From: Caldilineaceae bacterium
Lineage (GTDB): Bacteria > Chloroflexota > Anaerolineae > Caldilineales > Caldilineaceae
Length of the DNA stretch: 17,735 bases
Reading direction: 5' to 3'
NCBI GenBank assembly: GCA_026645635.1
Contig: JAPKMV010000009.1
Location: forward strand, 1 to 17,735
Part shown: positions 1-7,610 of the stretch, in pieces
Layout: every line of letters starts with the position of its first letter
Position numbering within the stretch: position 1 is the stretch's first letter
Position numbers and translations under genes: made by a program
The notes under the pieces: generated by a model
Databases searched by the model: none
The model's input: only the letters and a program-made list of their open reading frames with translations
What the model was told of the DNA's origin: nothing

Positions 1-112
1 GAGCCGCAGAGGCCCGCAGAGGAACAGAGGGGTTTTCTACCGGTCTGTTCTCTGCGTTTCTCTGCATCTCTGCGCCTTTGCGTCGAAATGGCTGGCTTTA
101 CAAACAGTTCCT
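1..112. repeat. Gene-free edge with CGCAGAG-word inverted repeat
   Basis: No gene is visible here. Arms at about 5-27 and 45-65 are inverted copies of a CGCAGAG word: CGCAGAGGAACAG at 15-27 pairs with CTGTTCTCTGCG at 45-56 with one bulge, and a second copy pairs further out. It lies just downstream of the stop of the minus-strand hydrolase gene, so it could form a 3' hairpin in that transcript. The left end may be cut by the window edge. Confidence 0.6.
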
Positions 113-919
113 TTAGCTCGCAGTATTGCCGGTCACCCGGTCAAGCCAGGCGACAAACTGGCGCCATGCCTCGCCTTGCACGCCGCCCTGCTGAATCGCC
201 GCCATATCGGTGACAAAGGCATGGCCGACACCGTCGTAGATCGTGATCTCATGCTCGACGCCGGCGGCAGTCAACCCTGCTTCGAACGCGGCCACCATTT
301 CCGGTGAAGGCGCCTGGTCTTCGGCGCCAAAGATGCCCAGCACAGGCCCAGGCAACTGCGCCAATACCGCCGGGTCGCTCTCCAGCGAACCATAAAAGAT
401 GCCGGTTGCGGCCAAATCTCGGTTGCGCAGGCTGTATTGCAGCGCCTTGCCGCCGCCGTAACAGAAGCCCATCACGACGATGCGTTCAGGGTCTACGTTC
501 GGCTGCTCCTGCAGCCAGCGGAAAACGGGGTCGAGATCACCCAGCGCCTGGGCTTCGGGCACGGTGAGCGCCAGGTAAATGGCGCGGGGCAGCCAGGTCG
601 TGGTCTGGCCGCGGTACATGTCCGGTGCGACGACAAGATAGCCCTCCGCGGCCAGCGCGTCCGCCTTGCCGATGATCTCCGGCTTCAAACCCCAAAACTC
701 ATGGAGCATGATCACCGCGGGAAACGGCCCCGCGCCTGCCGGCGTCGCCACATAGGCGTTCACCGGCTGGCCGGCGGCATTGGGGATCACGGTGTTGGTC
801 AACGCGGCGACGCGGTCGCGGCCGGTCAGGGCGTCCACCGCCACCGACGCCGCCAGCAAGATGGCCAGCCCAACAACCACAACCAACAGGCCAACCAAAA
901 TACGTCTGAGAATCTTCAC
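113..919 (-). CDS. Membrane-anchored dienelactone hydrolase family protein
   Basis: Alpha/beta hydrolase of the dienelactone hydrolase (DLH) family, 268 aa. DLH enzymes hydrolyse ester or lactone bonds with a Cys-Asp-His triad. All three can be placed: Cys153 in a GFCYGG nucleophile elbow, Asp201 in a GAEDQ loop and His233 in GVGHAF; Glu74 in HEFWG matches the Glu that activates Cys in this family. Residues 8-30 form one hydrophobic stretch after two Arg, so the enzyme is probably anchored with its catalytic domain outside the cytoplasmic membrane, or exported. The start is GTG, with an AAGGGG-like ribosome site just upstream. It is probably the last gene of the minus-strand run that begins with the CCA enzyme. 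The substrate cannot be read from sequence; simple esterase activity is the main alternative. Confidence 0.88.
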   Translation of the reverse strand: MKILRRILVGLLVVVVGLAILLAASVAVDALTGRDRVAALTNTVIPNAAGQPVNAYVATPAGAGPFPAVIMLHEFWGLKPEIIGKADALAAEGYLVVAPDMYRGQTTTWLPRAIYLALTVPEAQALGDLDPVFRWLQEQPNVDPERIVVMGFCYGGGKALQYSLRNRDLAATGIFYGSLESDPAVLAQLPGPVLGIFGAEDQAPSPEMVAAFEAGLTAAGVEHEITIYDGVGHAFVTDMAAIQQGGVQGEAWRQFVAWLDRVTGNTAS

Positions 920-993
920 CCGTTCACCCCTTCACATCGCTTGCATTTACATCTGACCAAGTTCGCCCCTCGCCCCTCGCAATTCGCCCCTCA
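920..993. repeat. CGCCCCT / CACCCCTT tandem words
   Basis: The short gap between the XRE gene and the hydrolase gene is made of near-repeated words. On the minus strand GAGGGGCGA occurs three times at 962-993, followed by GTGAAGGGGTGAACGGGTGAAG-like words that also supply the hydrolase ribosome site. The TGA stop of the XRE gene (993-991) is the first three bases of the first GAGGGGCGA-type word. No strong hairpin is seen, unlike other gaps in the window. Confidence 0.5.
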
Positions 994-1356
994 TGGCTCA
1001 AGGTCGATGCCCAAAATGTCATTCACGCTCACGTCGTAACAAGCCGCCAGCAGGCGCAGTTCGTCCACCGACAGTCGGCGGTCGCGGTATTCCATATCGT
1101 AGAGCAGTTGCATGGGCAGCCCCGTCTGCTGGCGCACCTGTTCGTAGGCGAGGCCGCGCGCCGCGCGCAACTGGCTCAGCGTCTGGCTGATGCGCCGCCG
1201 CGCCATCTGGCGCAGGGCAGCGCGCAGTTCGGTTTCGTCGGCGGCCGGACCCTCCGGCGGACGCGTCGCGCCGGGCGCGCCACCTAGACGGCCTCGAATG
1301 CGGTTGAGGATCGAATCGTCATGCGTGGACTGGGTCATAATCGGACGCTGCGGCAT
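991..1356 (-). CDS. Small XRE-type helix-turn-helix regulator
   Basis: A 121-aa protein with a low-complexity, Pro/Gly/Ala-rich first half and a helix-turn-helix at about 55-118. The pattern is that of Cro/C1-type (XRE) domains: an ISQTLSQLRAARGLAYEQV first helix pair, then a recognition-helix region near TGLPMQLLYDMEYRDRRLS, then a hydrophobic LRLLAACYDVSVNDIL tail. Cytoplasmic DNA binding is expected. It starts 6 bp after the stop of the Cys-cluster membrane protein, so the two are very likely co-transcribed; the regulator may act on that operon or on envelope genes. An in-frame ATG six codons later is a possible alternative start; neither has a strong ribosome site, as expected for coupled translation. 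No partner domain (ligand binding, TM) is present. Confidence 0.8.
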   Translation of the reverse strand: MPQRPIMTQSTHDDSILNRIRGRLGGAPGATRPPEGPAADETELRAALRQMARRRISQTLSQLRAARGLAYEQVRQQTGLPMQLLYDMEYRDRRLSVDELRLLAACYDVSVNDILGIDLEP

Positions 1357-1362
1357 GAATGC

Positions 1363-2916
1363 TCACGGCACGGTCACGCTCACCGACACCGGCAGCGAAC
1401 TCACCGCGCCGCCCGAACCCTGGCTGTAGGCCTGGAACGTCCAACTGGCTGTCTGCGCCGTAGCGTCATTGGGGATCGCGGCCTTGGCGACAATGTAGGC
1501 TGTGTTGGCGGGGCCGACGCTGCTCAAGGGCAGCATACTGCCCGAGCATACGCCATCCGCACGGCAGATCTGCAGCGGGATAGAGCTGCCCGCAGTGATG
1601 ATGACGCTCAAGTCATCCACGTCCGACCCGCCGTTGGTCACCAACAGCCCGATCTCGCAGGTCTGCCCCTGGCTGCACGTAATGTCGCCGTTGCCGTTGA
1701 CGCTCATGCCGACGGCGCGGAAGACGCTGGGCGTAGGCGTCTCCGTGGGCGGCGCCGGCGTCCAGGTCGGCGTGTAGACGGGTTCCGGCGTAAAACTTGG
1801 TGTCGAGCTGGGCGTCGGCGACGGCGCCAGGTATTCGACCGTTGCGGTGTACACCTGGGAATTGCCATCGCCCAGAATCACCATGAGTTTGTATTCCATC
1901 GAGCGGCGGTCCATGCACTCTTCCCGCTCGCCCTGGCCGTTGACCGGCAGGTTCTCGTAATAGACCTCGCGCACGTTGCGCACCGTCCAGCGCACGAAGG
2001 TGCACTCGCCGCGCATCAGCGCCGACTGCGCCGGGGCAAAGACGATCCAGGGCGTGCCGGAAATCTGCGGCGTCGCCGTGGGCGGCTCGACAGTGGGCGC
2101 CGGCGGCACGGGCAGCGGCGTGGCGGTGGGAATGTCGAACTCCGGCGTGGGGCGGCGCGTCGGCACCAACAGCGCCAGGTCGACCACGTGCGTCGGCTCC
2201 GGCGTGCCTGGCTGTCCCACCACCGGCAGCGACTCTGCCGGACTGCCGCCGACGCTGCCCACAGGCCGGATCGTGATCGGCGTGGGGGTGACGGCCTCCG
2301 GGAAACTCAGCACTGCGCCAACCCCGCCGCTCCCTGCCGGGGTCGCTGCGGCGCTCACGACAACCGGCGCGGTCGCCGCAGCAACCTGGGCCGGCGTGGC
2401 GGTGAGCACCAGATAGACGGGAGGTGCGGCGGACTGCGGCGGCTGCGCCAGTGTCTCGACGCGGCCGGCGGCGACGCCAGCCGGCAGATTGCGGCTGACC
2501 CACTGCCAGCCGGTGTAGGCGGTCACCATGCTGCCGCAGAGCAGCGCCACCATAAACATCAACCCTGCGGCAGCCCACGCCCAATGCCGACGCGTCCCGC
2601 CGCCTTCCACACTGTCCGTCATGAACGCGGCATTGTCCAGACCGACGACGCCGGCCGCGGCTTCACTTTGCATCCGCCACGCCGCCGCTGCGGCAGCCGG
2701 TGCGCCAGCCGCCGGCTCCGTCTGGCGCGCCGTGTGGAAGCGCGGACAGCGCTTGCACTCCCCCGACAAGCAGAAGGTCGCCTGGTCGCCCAACATCACC
2801 AGACCGGGCGTTGCGCCGGCAAAGCACTGATTCTCGAAGCTGGGATACTCGACAGGGCCGCTGCGGCGGTTGCGGTTGTCGAGGGCGCCCAGGTGAATGC
2901 ACGTCTGGCTGGTCAT
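1363..2916 (-). CDS. Cys-cluster / single-span / Ig-like surface protein
   Basis: A 517-aa membrane protein with no signal peptide. Residues 1-60 hold five Cys (6, 31, 49, 54, 57) in a C-HLG-YPS-C-FCL-C-CP arrangement, possibly a metal-binding cluster. A hydrophobic span at about 112-134 follows Arg109-Arg110, suggesting the Cys cluster is cytoplasmic and the rest outside. Then come Pro/Thr-rich linkers (about 150-288 and 363-398), an Ig-like domain at about 288-362 with Cys305 and Cys334, and a CARDB-like beta domain at about 400-517 with Cys414/420 and 451/457 pairs. I recall this architecture from Chloroflexota surface proteins; I know no assigned function. Its ATG overlaps the stop of the CCA gene by 4 bp (ATGA), implying translational coupling. 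It could be a structural envelope protein or a sensor paired with the XRE gene. Confidence 0.8.
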   Translation of the reverse strand: MTSQTCIHLGALDNRNRRSGPVEYPSFENQCFAGATPGLVMLGDQATFCLSGECKRCPRFHTARQTEPAAGAPAAAAAAWRMQSEAAAGVVGLDNAAFMTDSVEGGGTRRHWAWAAAGLMFMVALLCGSMVTAYTGWQWVSRNLPAGVAAGRVETLAQPPQSAAPPVYLVLTATPAQVAAATAPVVVSAAATPAGSGGVGAVLSFPEAVTPTPITIRPVGSVGGSPAESLPVVGQPGTPEPTHVVDLALLVPTRRPTPEFDIPTATPLPVPPAPTVEPPTATPQISGTPWIVFAPAQSALMRGECTFVRWTVRNVREVYYENLPVNGQGEREECMDRRSMEYKLMVILGDGNSQVYTATVEYLAPSPTPSSTPSFTPEPVYTPTWTPAPPTETPTPSVFRAVGMSVNGNGDITCSQGQTCEIGLLVTNGGSDVDDLSVIITAGSSIPLQICRADGVCSGSMLPLSSVGPANTAYIVAKAAIPNDATAQTASWTFQAYSQGSGGAVSSLPVSVSVTVP

Positions 2917-4469
2917 CGGGTGGGCGTCGCCTCCGCACCGGCGAGCAGGGCAGCCGCCAGCGCCAGCGCCTCCTGCGGCGAAGCCACTTCACCGGCAGCC
3001 TGCGCCTCCTGGATCGAGGAGAGCAGCGCGCCGACCTGACGCCCCGGCTTCAGGCTGAAATAGTGCATGAGGGTGTGGCCGTCGACAATCGGCTGCACAG
3101 CCTGCTGCAGCCCACCTGCGTCAAAGGCGTAGGTGAGCAGTTGCACGGCGTGGGCGAGATACGCGTCCCAGTCCCACGGCAGCGTGGCGCCGCTGATGGC
3201 CAGGTAGTCGGCGATGGCGAGCAGCACCGTGTCCACGCCGGCCAGCATGGTGTGATGGCGCGCATCGACGTCGCGGAAAAAGCGGAAACAGGCGCGGCGA
3301 GAGATCGGCGCATCGGGGAAAGCGTCGTGCAGATGGTGCGGGCGCATGTGCGCCTCGACCACCGTGCTCACCAGATCGATCTCGAAGCGGCTGAAGCGCA
3401 GGGTTTCGAGCCGCTCTACCGCCATGCGCGCGCCGGCTTCTTCGTGGCCAAAGAAGCGATAGCGCAGATCGCCCGCAGCGGAAATCTCTTCCGTGCGCGT
3501 CACAGCCTTGCCTACATCATGGAGCAGCGCATACCACGGCAGCCAATCCCCGCGCAGCCGCTCGCCCGCCACTTCGCGCACAAAGTGCTCGCGCAGCCGG
3601 AAGCGCAGCGGCGCCAGCGCGGCCTGCCACTGTGCCGTGCCGGGGTGGTCATCCAACACCGGCTCACCCTTGAGCCATTGGCGGATATTCTGTGCGTGGC
3701 GGACAACTTCCAGCGTGTGGCGCAGCACCGGGAAGACATGGGGCGCGGACTGGGCGACCTCTTCCAGGTCGGCGACTTCGGGCAACGCAGTGCGCAGCAA
3801 CCCATAGCGCTGCAAGAGCTGGATGCCCGCAGCCGGCGCGTTTCCCGTCACGATCTTCCACAGTTCATCGCGGATGCGTTCGGGGCTGACCAGGCGCAGC
3901 GTGTCGCCCATGCGCAGCATCTGCACGCTGGTCTGCTCGTCGATGGTGAAGCCGAGCTGGACAGCCAGGCGCGCCGCGCGCAGCACGCGCACCGGATCTT
4001 CGGCCAGGCAGCCCGGCGAAACGCGGCGCAGGACCCGCGCGTCGATGTCGTGCAGCCCGCCCGTGGGATCGATCGGCGCACCGACCGGGCCGCTGCGCCA
4101 GGCCACGGCAATGGCATTGACGGTGAAATCGCGGGTGAGCAAGTCAGCTTCGATGCCACCCCCGCGCAGGGTGGAGATGTCGCAGACCAGCGCCGGGGTG
4201 ACGGCGGTGAAGACCAGGCGTGCGACCTCGCGCACGGCGTCCAGCGGGTAGTAGGCCCATCCGCAGCGGTCGGCCGCACGCCGCGCCACGGCCAGCGCAT
4301 CGCGTTCGACGATCAGGTCGATGTCGGTCACTTTCCCCAGGGGCGCCTGCTGGCCGCGCTGAATGAAGAAGTCGCGCACTGCGCCACCGACTACATAGAG
4401 GGCTGTCGTCTCCGTTGACAACGCGTCGAGCAAACTCTTGAAGGCGGGCGACTGCGGTTTCCAGATCAT
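2913..4469 (-). CDS. cca: tRNA CCA nucleotidyltransferase / poly(A) polymerase family, with HD domain
   Basis: A 518-aa class II nucleotidyltransferase. The head domain shows GGAVRD at 28-33 and the metal-binding pair Asp49 and Asp51 in TDIDL. It is followed by TRDFTVNAIA at 112-121 and the EDPVRVLRAARLAVQLGF neck motif at 157-174, which binds nucleotide in CCA-adding enzymes. An HD phosphohydrolase-type domain follows, with HD at 317-318 and further His at 341 and 374. Members add CCA to tRNA 3' ends; some relatives are split A-adding or CC-adding enzymes or poly(A) polymerases, and sequence alone does not decide which. The ATG at 4469 has no strong ribosome site, but an extended -10 lies about 55 bp upstream. 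It heads the minus-strand operon. Confidence 0.9.
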   Translation of the reverse strand: MIWKPQSPAFKSLLDALSTETTALYVVGGAVRDFFIQRGQQAPLGKVTDIDLIVERDALAVARRAADRCGWAYYPLDAVREVARLVFTAVTPALVCDISTLRGGGIEADLLTRDFTVNAIAVAWRSGPVGAPIDPTGGLHDIDARVLRRVSPGCLAEDPVRVLRAARLAVQLGFTIDEQTSVQMLRMGDTLRLVSPERIRDELWKIVTGNAPAAGIQLLQRYGLLRTALPEVADLEEVAQSAPHVFPVLRHTLEVVRHAQNIRQWLKGEPVLDDHPGTAQWQAALAPLRFRLREHFVREVAGERLRGDWLPWYALLHDVGKAVTRTEEISAAGDLRYRFFGHEEAGARMAVERLETLRFSRFEIDLVSTVVEAHMRPHHLHDAFPDAPISRRACFRFFRDVDARHHTMLAGVDTVLLAIADYLAISGATLPWDWDAYLAHAVQLLTYAFDAGGLQQAVQPIVDGHTLMHYFSLKPGRQVGALLSSIQEAQAAGEVASPQEALALAAALLAGAEATPTR

Positions 4470-4522
4470 CTATTTGCTTTGGGCGGCGCCCAACGAACTG
4501 CTCTCGGCCAGACTGCGCACGC

Positions 4523-4531
4523 ATTATAGCA
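4523..4531 (-). promoter_or_regulatory. Extended -10 promoter for the CCA-led operon
   Basis: On the minus strand this reads TGCTATAAT, a perfect -10 with the TGn extension. No convincing -35 sits 17 bp further up, which extended -10 promoters can tolerate. Transcription would start near 4516 and give a leader of about 45 nt before the ATG at 4469. Confidence 0.6.
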
Positions 4532-4542
4532 CGCATTCGCGC

Positions 4543-4558
4543 GATTGTGCGCACAATC
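4543..4558. promoter_or_regulatory. Perfect 16-bp palindrome, candidate operator
   Basis: GATTGTGCGCACAATC is fully self-complementary. It lies 12 bp upstream of the extended -10 of the CCA operon (minus) and 3 bp before a TAGAAT that could be the -10 of the deacetylase gene (plus). A dimeric repressor bound here could affect both promoters. Binding is inferred only from symmetry and position. Confidence 0.5.
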
Positions 4559-4561
4559 AGG

Positions 4562-4567
4562 TAGAAT
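4562..4567 (+). promoter_or_regulatory. Possible -10 of the deacetylase gene
   Basis: TAGAAT matches five of six -10 bases and lies about 40 bp before the ATG at 4608. No good -35 is visible at 16-18 bp, where the palindrome falls instead, so an activator or a weak promoter would have to be assumed. Confidence 0.35.
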
Positions 4568-4607
4568 GAATTCCAATCTGCCAGCCATTATAACGCAAGG
4601 ATCGCTT

Positions 4608-5714
4608 ATGTTAAATCATCACAGCGCATGCAGGGTCGCCGGGTTTTGCGGCTGGGCGCCTCTGCTGTTGCTGATCCTGTGGCTGGGCGCTGCGTCTCCG
4701 GTCGTTGCCCAGGAGGCCGAGCCGCCGCCTGCGCCCGACAAGGTGATCTACCTGACCTTCGACGACGGCCCGTCCGGCTATACGCAGCCGATTCTGGATG
4801 TGTTGGCGCGCTATGACGCCAAGGCCACATTCTTTGTGTTGGGCCGGGCGGCCGCACACCAGCCGGAGTTGATCGAGGCGATCTACGCCGCAGGCCACGG
4901 CCTGGGCAACCATACCTACAACCATCCGTCGCTGCCCGGCGTCGGCTGGCAGCGCATGGCCGACGAAGTTGCAGGCACGGCGAATGCGCTGGGTGGGCGC
5001 GATAGCGGCTGTCTGCGACCACCCTACGGCGCGCGCAGCGCCGCAGTGGCCAGCAACGCCGGCAAGCTGGGCTATCAACTCGTGTTGTGGAGCATCGACC
5101 CGCGCGACTGGGCGCGGCCCGGCGCCCGCGCCATCGCCGAGCGCGTCATCAGCCGCGCGCACCCGAACGGTGTGGTGGTGATGCACGACGGCGGTGGTGA
5201 TCGCAGCCAGACGGTGGCCGCGCTGGAAGTGATCCTGCCGGCGCTGCGCGACCAGGGCTACCGCTTTGCCGCCATGTGCCGCGACGGTGTGATGCCTCCT
5301 GCACAGAAGCAGGCGCCGCCGCCCATGCCGCCTGGCTCCGCGCCGATCTTGGCCAACGGGGCCACGCTCGACGCCTACGGCGCCGCGGCGGATGAGCCAC
5401 CGCCCGTGCTCGGTGTGGGCGCCATCACCAGCCCGGCGGCCGGCGCTGCGGTGCGCGGGCAGACGCCGGTGCTGGGCATTGCCACCCATCCGGCGTTCCG
5501 CAAGTGGCAGCTCGACCTGATTCTGGAGGGCGGCGGCGAGACTTTTCTGGCCGTGGGCGAGAGCCAGGCGCCGGCCGCCGCCGAGCTCGTCGTCTGGGAC
5601 ACGACCCTCTACCCGGACGGCAACCACCAGTTGCGGCTGCGCGTCGTGCACGAGGGGCTGAACTATGACGAGTACTTCCTGCCGGTGACCGTTGCGAACG
5701 CGCCCGCGCCGTGA
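4608..5714 (+). CDS. Secreted polysaccharide deacetylase (NodB domain) with C-terminal beta domain
   Basis: A 368-aa exported enzyme of carbohydrate esterase family 4, which removes acetyl groups from N-acetylglucosamine-type polymers such as peptidoglycan or chitin with a metal ion. Motifs are intact: TFDDGP at 50-55 (catalytic and metal Asp), the metal His pair in HTYNH at 102-106, RPPYG at 137-141, DPRDW at 164-168 and VVMHDG at 190-195. An N-terminal hydrophobic segment (about 16-34) ends in a VVAQ|EA signal-peptidase-like site. A Pro-rich linker leads to a roughly 90-residue beta domain from about 268, of the SPAxGAxVRG type that I recall attached to Chloroflexota surface proteins. The start at 4608 is chosen for the AAGG ribosome site at 4597-4600; an in-frame ATG 63 bp upstream would place the operator palindrome inside the gene. 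Confidence 0.88.
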   Translation: MLNHHSACRVAGFCGWAPLLLLILWLGAASPVVAQEAEPPPAPDKVIYLTFDDGPSGYTQPILDVLARYDAKATFFVLGRAAAHQPELIEAIYAAGHGLGNHTYNHPSLPGVGWQRMADEVAGTANALGGRDSGCLRPPYGARSAAVASNAGKLGYQLVLWSIDPRDWARPGARAIAERVISRAHPNGVVVMHDGGGDRSQTVAALEVILPALRDQGYRFAAMCRDGVMPPAQKQAPPPMPPGSAPILANGATLDAYGAAADEPPPVLGVGAITSPAAGAAVRGQTPVLGIATHPAFRKWQLDLILEGGGETFLAVGESQAPAAAELVVWDTTLYPDGNHQLRLRVVHEGLNYDEYFLPVTVANAPAP

Positions 5715-5760
5715 GCCAAAGGTGCAGAGGACGGGCAGGGCGAAACAGACTGAGGGGCAA

Positions 5761-5861
5761 GTGTTGCGTGTTGCGTGCTACGTGGTGCGTGCTACGTGTT
5801 GCGTGGCGAGACGAAACACGTAACACGCAACACGCAACACGAAATACGTAACACGCAACAC
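5761..5861. terminator. TTGCGTG-word long imperfect hairpin between convergent genes
   Basis: Arms of about 45 nt at 5761-5805 and 5817-5861 pair with roughly eight mismatches around an 11-nt loop. Both arms are built from tandem variants of a TTGCGTG / CTACGTG word. It sits between the converging deacetylase and DMT-transporter genes and could end transcription from both sides, although there is no U-run. The deacetylase stop is 46 bp before it and the transporter stop 20 bp after it. Confidence 0.6.
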
Positions 5862-5881
5862 CCTCCTTGCGCCCGCGTGCG

Positions 5882-6757
5882 TCAGCGGCTGCGCGTGGCC
5901 AGATAGACGCCGCCGAGGATCGTGGCGCCGCCGATCAGCCCGCTGACCGAGGGAAAGGTCTGGAAGAGCAGCAGCGCAACGAGGATCGAGACGACGGGGC
6001 TGAGCGTCAAGATGATGGTGTGCAGGCTCATGGTCAGCAGCCGCAGCGTCAGGTAGTAGAGCGAGCGGCTGATCACCACATCCACCGTGCCGGCAACGGT
6101 GAGCAGCAGCCAGGTGTAGGCGTCGGGCATGACCAGGTTGCCGAAGGCGACCACGAAGATGAACAAAAAGAGGGTGGTCAGCAGCAGGCGATAGAAGAAG
6201 AAACCGAGAAAGCTCATGTGCTGGCCGTAACGTTTGACCAGCGCGGTGTGCAGGGCGTACATGAACGCCGACGCCACGATCACCAGCGCGCCCAACGCCA
6301 CTGTGCTGCCGGGCTGGTAGCTGACGATAAAGAGGCCGACGATGGCCAGCGCGGCCCCCACCCACTGGATGGGACGCAGCCGTTCTCGCAGCCAGAAGAC
6401 GCTCAGCAGCAGGCCAAAGATGACGCCGGTTTTGCCCAACATCGCAGCCGTGCCGGCATCCACATAGGCGACAGCAGTGTAGCTGAGCACGGTGCTGGCG
6501 GCGATGAGGAAGCCAATCGCCGCGAAAAAGGCGAAGCGGCTGCGGCCCAAATCCCAATCCACGTTGCGCCGCGTCGCAGCAAAGAGGCCGACCTGAACCG
6601 TCGCAATCGCCAGCACATAGAAGGCCGAGGTCATCGGCGGGATGTGAGGGAGGAGCAGCCGCGCAAAGACGAAGTGCAGGCTGTCTACAATGAGCAGAAC
6701 GGCAAAGGCGGCCACCTGCTCGACGTGCACCCGTGGTTGTTCGATTGTCTCTTGCAT
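5882..6757 (-). CDS. EamA-family (DMT superfamily) transporter
   Basis: A 291-aa protein that is hydrophobic almost throughout, with about ten predicted spans arranged as two EamA repeats (about 15-145 and 155-288). Each repeat ends in the usual pattern: [19 protein letters not shown] near 116-134 with the conserved Glu-Arg before the fifth helix, and [20 protein letters not shown] near 260-279 in the second half. Drug/metabolite transporters of this type export amino acids or other small metabolites, usually with proton exchange; the substrate cannot be told. A GGAG ribosome site lies 7 bp before the ATG. The gene is divergent from the 6858 gene and has its own promoter overlapping a perfect palindrome, so it may be induced by its substrate. 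Confidence 0.88.
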   Translation of the reverse strand: MQETIEQPRVHVEQVAAFAVLLIVDSLHFVFARLLLPHIPPMTSAFYVLAIATVQVGLFAATRRNVDWDLGRSRFAFFAAIGFLIAASTVLSYTAVAYVDAGTAAMLGKTGVIFGLLLSVFWLRERLRPIQWVGAALAIVGLFIVSYQPGSTVALGALVIVASAFMYALHTALVKRYGQHMSFLGFFFYRLLLTTLFLFIFVVAFGNLVMPDAYTWLLLTVAGTVDVVISRSLYYLTLRLLTMSLHTIILTLSPVVSILVALLLFQTFPSVSGLIGGATILGGVYLATRSR

Positions 6758-6799
6758 TGTGCTCCGCCGCTGCGCCTGTTTGGATCGATGAATTGCGCA

Positions 6800-6828
6800 G
6801 CATTATCGCCCTGGCAGGGCGATAATGC
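6800..6828. promoter_or_regulatory. Perfect 29-nt palindrome between divergent genes
   Basis: GCATTATCGCCCTG at 6800-6813 and CAGGGCGATAATGC at 6815-6828 are exact inverted copies around one central base. The site lies between the DMT transporter (start 6757, minus) and the membrane protein (start 6858, plus). Each half contains a GATAAT that could serve as a -10 for its own direction. An operator for a dimeric repressor is the simplest reading; a strong RNA hairpin is the alternative. Confidence 0.55.
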
Positions 6829-6831
6829 CAA
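6802..6831 (-). promoter_or_regulatory. Promoter of the DMT transporter gene
   Basis: On the minus strand TTGGCA (6831-6826, five of six -35 bases) is followed after 18 bp by GATAAT (6807-6802, five of six -10 bases). The expected start is near 6795, giving a leader of about 38 nt. The palindrome covers the spacer and the -10, so a bound protein would block it. Confidence 0.55.
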
Positions 6832-6857
6832 TCTTGTGAACTGTGCCGAGGGCAACC

Positions 6858-7610
6858 ATGCCGCAACAACCGCTTGACTCCTATCGGGCGCTGGACCCGG
6901 ACAAACTGATCCGCACGACCGACAAGCTGGTGCAGCGCATCGGCGAGCGTTTCCCCGAGGCGGGTCTCTACCGCGTCGCGCAGGAGCTGCTCGACACCGC
7001 ACACATGGTCGCCGAGAAAAGCGCCGCGCTGCAGCGCCCCATTCCCTGGGTGCGCGTGGTCGATGGGGTGATCATCGTGATGATTCTGGTGCTGCTGGCC
7101 GTGACGCTGGTGCGCATCGAGCTGACGATCACCGGCATCGGTGTGTGGGATTTCATCCAGGTGCTCGAAGCCGGGATCAATGACGTGATCCTGATCGGCG
7201 CCGCGCTCTTTTTCTTGTTGACGCTGGAGAAACGCATCAAGCGCAGCCGGGCGTTGCGGGATCTGCACGAGTTGCGCTCGCTGGCGCATGTGGTCGATAT
7301 GCACCAGCTCACCAAGGACCCGGATCGCGTCTTCGAGCAGCGGCGCGCTACCTCCTCGTCGCCCCAGCATACCCTCTCCGCCTACGATCTGGGGCGCTAT
7401 CTCGACTATTGCAGCGAGCTGCTCGCCATCATCGGCAAACTGGCCGCACTCTATGTGCAGAATTTCGACGACAGCGTGGTGCTGGCATCGGTGGACGAGA
7501 TCGAGTCGCTGACCAACGGCCTCTCGCGCAAAATCTGGCAGAAGGTGATGATCCTCTACGAGATTCGGCCGGAGGCGATGGGCGCGCTGGGTGATGAGGG
7601 TGAGGGGTGA
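6858..7610 (+). CDS. Unrecognised two-span membrane protein
   Basis: A 250-aa protein of a family I do not recognise. The first 65 residues are soluble and helical. Two hydrophobic spans follow, at about 69-90 and 105-124 (the second ends before a basic EKRIKRSR patch). A cytoplasmic-looking tail of about 120 residues contains a 'DLGRYLDYCSELLAIIGKLAALY' type helix and a 'DEIESLTNGLSRKIWQKV' helix. Both ends should face the same side. The start at 6858 is chosen because GAGGG lies 5 bp upstream; a GTG 15 bp earlier is also open. The final residues GDEGEG and the TGA stop are encoded by the left flank of the downstream repeat, so the natural C-terminus may have been altered by it. Divergent from the DMT transporter; functional link unknown. 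Confidence 0.75.
   Translation: MPQQPLDSYRALDPDKLIRTTDKLVQRIGERFPEAGLYRVAQELLDTAHMVAEKSAALQRPIPWVRVVDGVIIVMILVLLAVTLVRIELTITGIGVWDFIQVLEAGINDVILIGAALFFLLTLEKRIKRSRALRDLHELRSLAHVVDMHQLTKDPDRVFEQRRATSSSPQHTLSAYDLGRYLDYCSELLAIIGKLAALYVQNFDDSVVLASVDEIESLTNGLSRKIWQKVMILYEIRPEAMGALGDEGEG

Noticed and set aside
1321..3039. 572-codon plus-strand frame opposite the Cys-cluster protein
   Set aside because: Arg/Gly/Ala-rich composition without motifs; the minus strand has a coherent TM/Ig-like protein with coupled neighbours.
2700..4418. 572-codon plus-strand frame opposite the CCA enzyme
   Set aside because: The minus strand encodes intact nucleotidyltransferase and HD motifs; the plus frame is Arg/Gln/His-rich with no recognisable domain.
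4545..4607. Longer N-terminus for the deacetylase starting at 4545
   Set aside because: It would place the palindrome and -10 inside the gene and add polar residues before a normal signal peptide; the ATG at 4608 has the ribosome site.
5761..5861. tRNA-like or structured ncRNA gene
   Set aside because: Folding is explained by fold-back word repeats; no cloverleaf, anticodon or CCA end can be drawn.
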